From Pseudomonadota bacterium (lineage in GTDB: Bacteria > Pseudomonadota > Alphaproteobacteria > Acetobacterales > Acetobacteraceae): a stretch of DNA of 10,857 nucleotides. This document shows positions 6,997-10,857 of this stretch, piece by piece. Location of the stretch: assembly GCA_021845835.1 (NCBI GenBank), contig JAJZVE010000100.1:1-10857 (forward strand), in the 5' to 3' direction. Numbering within the stretch: the stretch's first letter is position 1; each line of letters begins with the position of its first letter. The translations under genes and the position numbers were made by a program. The notes beneath the pieces were generated by a model that saw only the letters and a program-made list of their open reading frames with translations, searched no databases and was not told the DNA's origin.

Positions 6997-7012
6997 CCGA
7001 CCGCGCGGTCGG
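6997..7012. repeat. 16-bp perfect palindrome
   Basis: CCGACCGCGCGGTCGG at 6997-7012 equals its own reverse complement. As RNA it folds into a 6-bp stem with a GCGC loop, nine bases after the inverted repeat at 6931-6988. No T-run follows on either strand, so it is a poor intrinsic terminator. It may be an operator or the last hairpin of a small RNA. Confidence 0.45.
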
Positions 7013-7058
7013 CCGGTTCGCCGTCGTGGGCGACGTCCGCCGCCCGCCCTCACCACGC

Positions 7059-7088
7059 AAATCTGTAGCGTTAAGTAACTTCAGATTT
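7059..7088. repeat. AT-rich inverted repeat AAATCTG ... CAGATTT
   Basis: AAATCTG (7059-7065) and CAGATTT (7082-7088) are perfect 7-bp arms; after a T-T mismatch AG (7067-7068) pairs with CT (7079-7080). The centre contains GTTAAGTAAC, itself a dyad (GTTA/TAAC). It is the most AT-rich stretch in the window. No T-run follows on either strand. It resembles a protein-binding site or the promoter region of an unannotated transcript. Confidence 0.4.
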
Positions 7089-7304
7089 ACCAAAAGGCGG
7101 GCCACGGGCCGCCGACAATGGCATTGCGATGGCGGAAATGCGAGCTTCCGGCTCAGCCGATGGGGGAATGCGGGTGCCGGCTCTCCGCCACCGAGCCGCG
7201 CTTGCCCCTCATGGCGCGCCGCGATCAGAAAACGTAATGACGGCGGTCTGCGCACGTCGACCCAAAGCGGCGCGGGCAGCCGTGTGACCCGGCAGCGCGA
7301 ACGG

Positions 7305-8201
7305 CTATGCGCTCTCCGGCTCCCCCCGCAGCGCCAGCGCCCGCGCATACACCGCCCGCCGCGGCAGCCCGGTCGCGGCGCTGACCAGCGCCACCGCTTC
7401 CTTCACACGGTGCGATCCGAGGGCCGCGCGCAGCGCCGCGTCCAGCCCCGCCGCATCCGGTGTCTCCGCGGGTGCCGGGCCGACCAGCAGCGTCACTTCG
7501 CCGCGCGGCGGCGTCTGCCCGTACAGCGCCGCCAGCTCGGGCAGGCTGCCGCGCCGCACCTCCTGGTAGCGCTTGGTCAACTCGCGCGCGACCGCGCCCG
7601 GGCGGTCGCCGAACGCGGCGGCGAGGTCGGCCAGCGTCCCGGCCACCCGATGCGGCGCCTCATACCAGATCAGCGTCGCCGCGAGGCCGGCCCGCTCCGC
7701 GTCGCGCAGGCGGGCGAAGGCGGCGCGACGGGCGCCGGCGCGCGGCGGCGGGAAGCCCATCACCAGGAACGGCAGCGGCGGCAACCCCGACAGCACCAGC
7801 GCCAGCACCGCCGCATTCGCACCCGGCAGTGCCGCCACCGCCAGCCCCGCCGCGATCGCCGCCCGCACCAGCCGATAGCCGGGGTCGGACACCAGCGGCG
7901 TTCCCGCATCGGACACCAGCGCCACCCGCTTGCCCGCGCGCAGCAGCGCCAGCACCCCGGCGATGCGCGCATCCTCGTTGTGCTCGTGCAGCGCCGACAG
8001 CGAGCGTCCGGCGATGCCCAGCGCCGCCAGCAGCCGGGCGGTGACGCGCGTGTCCTCGCACAGCACCAGATCGGCCGCGCCGAGCGTCGCGCGCGCCCGA
8101 TCTGTCATGTCCCCGATATTGCCGAGCGGCGTCGGAACCAGCACAAGACCCTCCGGCAGGCCAGGCGCATGCGGAGGCTGATCGGATGGTTCGTCGGACA
8201 T
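7305..8201 (-). CDS. rsmI: 16S rRNA (cytidine(1402)-2'-O)-methyltransferase
   Basis: SAM-dependent methyltransferase that 2'-O-methylates C1402 in the decoding centre of 16S rRNA. The 298-aa product (E. coli RsmI is 286) shows the family's tetrapyrrole-methylase fold motifs in order: LVLVPTPLGNIGDMTDRA (19-36), CEDTRVTARLLAALGI, LHEHNE, VSDAGTPLVSDPGYRLVR, LPGANA (more often LPGPSA or LPGPCA), WYEAPHR, ARELTKRYQEVRRG and RGEVTLLVGP. The ATG at 8201 has GAGGAG five bases upstream (plus-strand 8207-8212) and a short polar N-terminus before the first strand, as in homologues. A GTG at 8144 preceded by GGAGGG is a weaker alternative that would cut into the first beta strand. The gene is divergent from the PBP-activator gene and its chosen start overlaps it by 16 bp. 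The rsmI / LpoA divergent order is the same as yraL/yraM in E. coli. Confidence 0.96.
   Translation of the reverse strand: MSDEPSDQPPHAPGLPEGLVLVPTPLGNIGDMTDRARATLGAADLVLCEDTRVTARLLAALGIAGRSLSALHEHNEDARIAGVLALLRAGKRVALVSDAGTPLVSDPGYRLVRAAIAAGLAVAALPGANAAVLALVLSGLPPLPFLVMGFPPPRAGARRAAFARLRDAERAGLAATLIWYEAPHRVAGTLADLAAAFGDRPGAVARELTKRYQEVRRGSLPELAALYGQTPPRGEVTLLVGPAPAETPDAAGLDAALRAALGSHRVKEAVALVSAATGLPRRAVYARALALRGEPESA
8173..8177 (+). promoter_or_regulatory. Ribosome-binding site of the PBP-activator gene, inside rsmI
   Basis: GGAGG at 8173-8177 lies eight bases before the ATG at 8186 and supports that start. On the other strand these bases fall in the Pro9-Pro10 codons of rsmI. Confidence 0.7.
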
Positions 8202-9433
8202 TCTCGCTCCTCGCCGTCGCCCTGGCCCTGGCCGGTTGCGTGCAGGTCTCGGGGCCGGCCGGCGCACCCTCCGCCCTCGCCCCGGCCCCTGGCAATGCCG
8301 CAGTCGCTGCCGCAGGCACCGGCCCGGTCGCGCTGCTCGCCCCGCTCAGCGGCGCCAACGCCGAGCGCGGGCAGGTGCTGGTGCAGGCGGCGCAGCTCGC
8401 GCTCGCAGCCCCCGGTTCGCCGCGGCTCGATGTGCGCGACACCGGCTCGACGCCCGCCGGCGCGGCGGCGGCGGCGCGGGCGGCGCTGGCCAGCGGCGAT
8501 GCGCTGATCCTCGGCCCGCTCACCGCCAGTGAGACGGCGGCCGTCGCCGCGCCGGCGCGGGCGGCGGGGGTGCCGGTGCTCGCCTTCACCAACGACCCGG
8601 CACAGGCGCAGCCGGGCGTCTGGACGCTCGGCATCACGCCGGGGCAGCAGGTGCGCCGGCTGGTCGGCGCCGTCGCCGGTCAGGGCAAGACCCACATCGC
8701 GGCGCTGCTGCCGCCGGGCGCGTTCGGCCAGGCGATGGCGAGCGCGCTGACCCAGGCGGCCAGCGCCGCCGGCCTGCCCTCGCCCGACATCCGCATCCAC
8801 GATGGCACCAATGCCGGCATCCAGCGCACGCTGCGCGAGCTCTCCGACTACGCCAACCGGCGCGGGCCGATCGACGCGCAGATCAAGCAGGCGCGCGACA
8901 GGCACACCGCGGAGGGCCGCAAGGAAGCGGCGGAGCTGGCCAGGACGCCGATCCCGCCGCCGCCGTTCGACGTGCTGCTGCTGGCCGACAGCGGCGAGCG
9001 GCTGGCCTGGGCGGCGAGCTTCCTCGGCTATTACGACATCGACCCGCCGGCGGTGCAGGTGCTCGGCCCGGGGCTGTGGGCGAACCCGGCCGCGCGCGGC
9101 GGCGCGGAGCTGAACGGCGCCTGGTACGCGGCCCCGGACCCGGCGGCGCGCGCCAGCTTCGATGCCGACTATCAGGCGAAATTCGGCAGCCCGGCGCCGA
9201 CGCTGGCCGACATGGCCTATGACGCCGCCGCCATCGCCCGCGTCATCGTGGCGTCCGGCGGCACCGGCACCGCCTCGCTCGCCCGGCCGGAAGGCTATGC
9301 CGGCGTGGACGGCATCCTGGCGCTGCGGCCGGACGGCACGGTGCGCCGCGGCCTCGCCGTGTTCGCGATCCATCGCGGCGGGGCGGCGGTGGTCGATCCG
9401 GCGCCGACCGCCTTCGCCGGCCCCGGCATCTGA
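8186..9433 (+). CDS. Lipoprotein, penicillin-binding protein activator (LpoA C-domain family, type 1 periplasmic-binding fold)
   Basis: Predicted outer-membrane lipoprotein of 415 aa that by family stimulates a bifunctional peptidoglycan synthase. The N-terminus MVRRTFSLLAVALALAGC is a signal peptide with lipobox LAGC and lipidated Cys18. A low-complexity Ala/Pro/Gly linker (about 20-45) precedes a periplasmic-binding-like domain: VALLAPLSGANAERGQVLVQ (48-67), ALILGPLTASETAAVA, VPVLAFTNDPAQAQPGVWTLG, HIAALLPPGAFGQAMASAL and FDVLLLADSGERL. A charged helical stretch (about 225-253) plus PIPPPP is inserted before the last of these. It lacks the N-terminal TPR domain of the 678-aa E. coli LpoA, so it is the short form and direct PBP1A activation is inferred. 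The neighbour rsmI supports the family call (yraL-yraM order). The expected yraN does not follow; instead a histidine kinase overlaps its stop by one base. GGAGG at 8173-8177 fixes the start. Confidence 0.88.
   Translation: MVRRTFSLLAVALALAGCVQVSGPAGAPSALAPAPGNAAVAAAGTGPVALLAPLSGANAERGQVLVQAAQLALAAPGSPRLDVRDTGSTPAGAAAAARAALASGDALILGPLTASETAAVAAPARAAGVPVLAFTNDPAQAQPGVWTLGITPGQQVRRLVGAVAGQGKTHIAALLPPGAFGQAMASALTQAASAAGLPSPDIRIHDGTNAGIQRTLRELSDYANRRGPIDAQIKQARDRHTAEGRKEAAELARTPIPPPPFDVLLLADSGERLAWAASFLGYYDIDPPAVQVLGPGLWANPAARGGAELNGAWYAAPDPAARASFDADYQAKFGSPAPTLADMAYDAAAIARVIVASGGTGTASLARPEGYAGVDGILALRPDGTVRRGLAVFAIHRGGAAVVDPAPTAFAGPGI
8207..8212 (-). promoter_or_regulatory. Ribosome-binding site of rsmI, inside the activator signal peptide
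   Basis: Read on the minus strand, 8212-8207 is GAGGAG, five bases before the rsmI ATG at 8201. On the plus strand the same bases are CTCCTC, the Leu8-Leu9 codons of the lipoprotein signal peptide. It supports the upstream rsmI start over the GTG at 8144. Confidence 0.65.
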
Positions 9434-10818
9434 TGCGCGTCGGGCTGCTGCTCGGCACGGTCTCCGCGCTGGCTGCCACGCCCGTCCTGGCCCTGCTGCT
9501 GCTCGCCCTGACCGGCGCCGCCGCCGCCGGCCCGGCCATCGCGGCCATCGCGGCCGTGCTGGTGGCAAGCCTGCTGCTGGCGCTGCTGTTCGTGCGCGAC
9601 ATGGAACAGTTGGCCGAGGCGGTGCGCTCGGCGCTGGCGGAGAACAACCTCGCGCTCGGCCATGCCGTCGCGGCGGCGCGGCTGCCGCCGGTGCAGCGCA
9701 TCGCGCGCGCGATCGAGCGGCTGGCGCGCACGCTCGCCAACCGGGCGGCGCAGGTCGGGCAGGCGCTGCGCGCGACCGAGACCATCATCGACCGGTTGCC
9801 CGATCCCTTGCTGGTGCTGGGCGAGGACCGCAGCATCCGCCGCGCCAACGCCGCCGCCCGCGCGGCCTTCGGCGGCGAGCTGCGCGCCGTGCTGCGTCAC
9901 CCCGGCCTGCGCGCGGCGCTCGACGGCGCGTTCGCGCAGGGGGCGACGCAGTTCGCCGACCTCAGCCTGTTCGTGCCGGTGCCGCGCGAGGTGCAGGCGG
10001 CGGTACTGCCGCTCGATCCGCCGCTGGCCGATGGCGGGCGGGCGCTGCTGGTGCTGTCGGACCGCACGCGCGAGCGCGCGCTGGAGAAGATGCGCGCCGA
10101 CTTCGTCGCCAATGTCAGCCACGAGCTGCGCACGCCGCTGGCCAGCCTGATCGGCTTCATCGACACGCTGCGCGGCCCGGCGGCCGACGACCGGCCGGCG
10201 CAGCAGCGGTTCCTGGCGATCATGGCCGAGCAGGGCGGCCGGATGAACCGGCTGATCGACGACCTGCTCAGCCTGTCGCGCATCGAACTCACCGAACACC
10301 AGCCGCCCTCCGGCCGCGTCGATGTCGCCGCGCTCACGCGCCGCATCGCCGCGAGCTTCGAGCCGCGGCTGGCCGACCGCCAGGTGCGACTCGACCTCGC
10401 CCTCGCCGCCGACCTGCCGCAGGTGGTGGCCGATGCCGACCAGATCGAGCAGGTGCTGCAGAACCTGGTGGACAACGCGGTCAAGTACGGCCGCGCCGGC
10501 GGCACGGTGCGGGTCGCCGCCGCACCGGCCGAGGCGGGGCGCTGGCCGGCGCGGCCGGGCGTGGTGGTCAGCGTGGCCGATGACGGGCCGGGCATCGCGC
10601 GCGAGCACATCCCGCGCCTGACCGAGCGGTTCTATCGCGTGGACAAGGGCCGCAGCCGCGCCGCCGGCGGCACCGGGCTGGGACTTGCCATCGTCAAGCA
10701 CATCGTCAGCCGCCACCGCGGCCAGCTCGCCATCGACAGCGAGGAAGGCAACGGCGCGACCTTCCATGTCTGGCTGCCGGCGGCGCCACAGGGCCCGGGC
10801 GCGGGAACGTTTCCTTAA
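9433..10818 (+). CDS. Membrane sensor histidine kinase with PAS domain (PhoR-like)
   Basis: A 461-aa inner-membrane two-component kinase. Two hydrophobic segments (about 4-28 and 34-54) with almost no loop between them give no real periplasmic sensor. A helical linker (about 55-115) leads to a PAS-like domain (about 113-210, TIIDRLPDPLLVLGEDRSI). HisKA follows with phosphoacceptor His230 in FVANVSHELRTPLASLIGF. The HATPase_c domain has the N box NLVDNAVKYG (Asn348), G1 DDGPGI (383-388), F box ERFYRVD (398-404) and G2 GGTGLGLAI (412-420), so it looks catalytically intact. This layout is that of PhoR, the phosphate-responsive kinase, but pst/phoU/phoB genes are not in the window, so the signal is not proven. 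The ATG overlaps the preceding stop (TGATG) and has no SD of its own, suggesting translation by re-initiation after the PBP activator. The response regulator, if adjacent, must lie beyond the window. Confidence 0.93.
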   Translation: MRVGLLLGTVSALAATPVLALLLLALTGAAAAGPAIAAIAAVLVASLLLALLFVRDMEQLAEAVRSALAENNLALGHAVAAARLPPVQRIARAIERLARTLANRAAQVGQALRATETIIDRLPDPLLVLGEDRSIRRANAAARAAFGGELRAVLRHPGLRAALDGAFAQGATQFADLSLFVPVPREVQAAVLPLDPPLADGGRALLVLSDRTRERALEKMRADFVANVSHELRTPLASLIGFIDTLRGPAADDRPAQQRFLAIMAEQGGRMNRLIDDLLSLSRIELTEHQPPSGRVDVAALTRRIAASFEPRLADRQVRLDLALAADLPQVVADADQIEQVLQNLVDNAVKYGRAGGTVRVAAAPAEAGRWPARPGVVVSVADDGPGIAREHIPRLTERFYRVDKGRSRAAGGTGLGLAIVKHIVSRHRGQLAIDSEEGNGATFHVWLPAAPQGPGAGTFP

Positions 10819-10837
10819 CCAGCGCAGCCGACGATCG

Positions 10838-10853
10838 CGTGGCGCGAACCACG
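10838..10853 (+). other. Small hairpin after the histidine kinase
   Basis: CGTGG (10838-10842) and CCACG (10849-10853) form a 5-bp stem with loop CGCGAA, 20 bases after the stop. The window ends four bases later, so a terminator T-run cannot be checked. Otherwise the last 39 bases hold nothing I recognise. Confidence 0.2.
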
Positions 10854-10857
10854 AGTC

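Larger units (their letters stand above)
6867..7304. other. 438-bp convergent intergenic region without a credible gene
   Basis: This lies between the stop of the amidase and the stop of rsmI, so neither gene needs a promoter here. Frames are open on both strands, but their products are Arg/Ser/Pro-rich, match no family I know and run on into the antisense of rsmI, which is typical of non-coding GC-rich DNA. It holds a weak CCCC-TGAC-GGGG stem at 6874-6885 after the amidase stop, a cluster of inverted repeats at 6931-7012 and an AT-rich island at about 7057-7095. Two short ATG frames (7118-7237, 39 aa with three Cys; 7129-7287, 52 aa) lack ribosome-binding sites and are not called as genes. 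Confidence 0.6.

Noticed and set aside
7059..7088. Intrinsic terminator for the amidase or rsmI
   Set aside because: The stem is AT-rich and no T-run follows on either strand; it is also about 190 bases past the amidase stop and 220 past the rsmI stop.
7118..7237. 39-aa Cys-containing small ORF downstream of the AT-rich island
   Set aside because: No ribosome-binding site, no known homology, and overlapped by another short frame at 7129-7287; kept only as a possibility.
6788..7348. A 186-codon minus-strand frame across the convergent gap
   Set aside because: It overlaps the ends of both flanking genes, spans the AT-rich inverted repeat and resembles no protein I know.
6942..8507. A 521-codon plus-strand frame from the intergenic gap through rsmI antisense into the activator gene
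   Set aside because: It overlaps rsmI on the opposite strand and the activator in another frame, has Arg/Pro-rich composition and no recognisable domain.
1..10857. CRISPR arrays, tRNA/rRNA genes, insertion sequences, prophage, toxin-antitoxin or defence modules
   Set aside because: I looked for spaced direct repeats, cloverleaf arms, transposase or nuclease motifs and paired small genes and found none that hold up.

Overview
This is a very GC-rich window (well over 70% G+C by eye) with tightly packed genes and proteins rich in Ala, Arg and Gly. Base composition, the protein styles and the divergent rsmI / LpoA-type lipoprotein pair suggest an alphaproteobacterium, possibly Rhodospirillales/Acetobacteraceae. 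That placement is inferred; the window has no rRNA or other taxonomic marker.

Layout. (1) 1-4862, plus strand: a likely operon. It holds the 3' part of a bifunctional NAD(P)H-hydrate repair enzyme (Nnr), then a malonyl-CoA decarboxylase whose ATG overlaps the Nnr stop (ATGA), then 24 bp later a 793-residue thiamine-diphosphate enzyme of the AceE (homodimeric pyruvate dehydrogenase E1)/transketolase type. Two of the three act in central acyl-CoA or 2-oxoacid carbon flow and could both feed acetyl-CoA; the repair enzyme serves nicotinamide cofactors. (2) 4863-6866, plus strand: a small GYD-domain protein and an amidase-signature hydrolase. Each has its own GC-rich leader containing a TAAAAT hexamer and a hairpin, and a 12-bp palindrome covers the ribosome-binding site of the amidase. 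(3) 6867-7304: a 438-bp gap between convergent genes with no credible gene but several inverted repeats and one AT-rich island. (4) 7305-8201, minus strand: rsmI, the 16S rRNA C1402 2'-O-methyltransferase gene. It is divergent from (5) 8186-9433, a lipoprotein of the penicillin-binding-protein activator (LpoA C-domain) family. The two start regions overlap by 16 bp, and each Shine-Dalgarno sequence lies inside the other gene. (6) 9433-10818, plus strand: a PhoR-like sensor histidine kinase whose ATG overlaps the lipoprotein stop by one base (TGATG).

Most genes are ordinary housekeeping or metabolic families. Points worth a second look are the malonyl-CoA decarboxylase / AceE-like pairing without an E2 partner, the overlapping divergent starts of rsmI and the activator, coupling of the activator to a histidine kinase, and the palindrome-rich convergent gap. 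I saw no tRNA, rRNA, CRISPR array, insertion sequence, prophage or toxin-antitoxin module. I cannot claim a wholly new system from this window.
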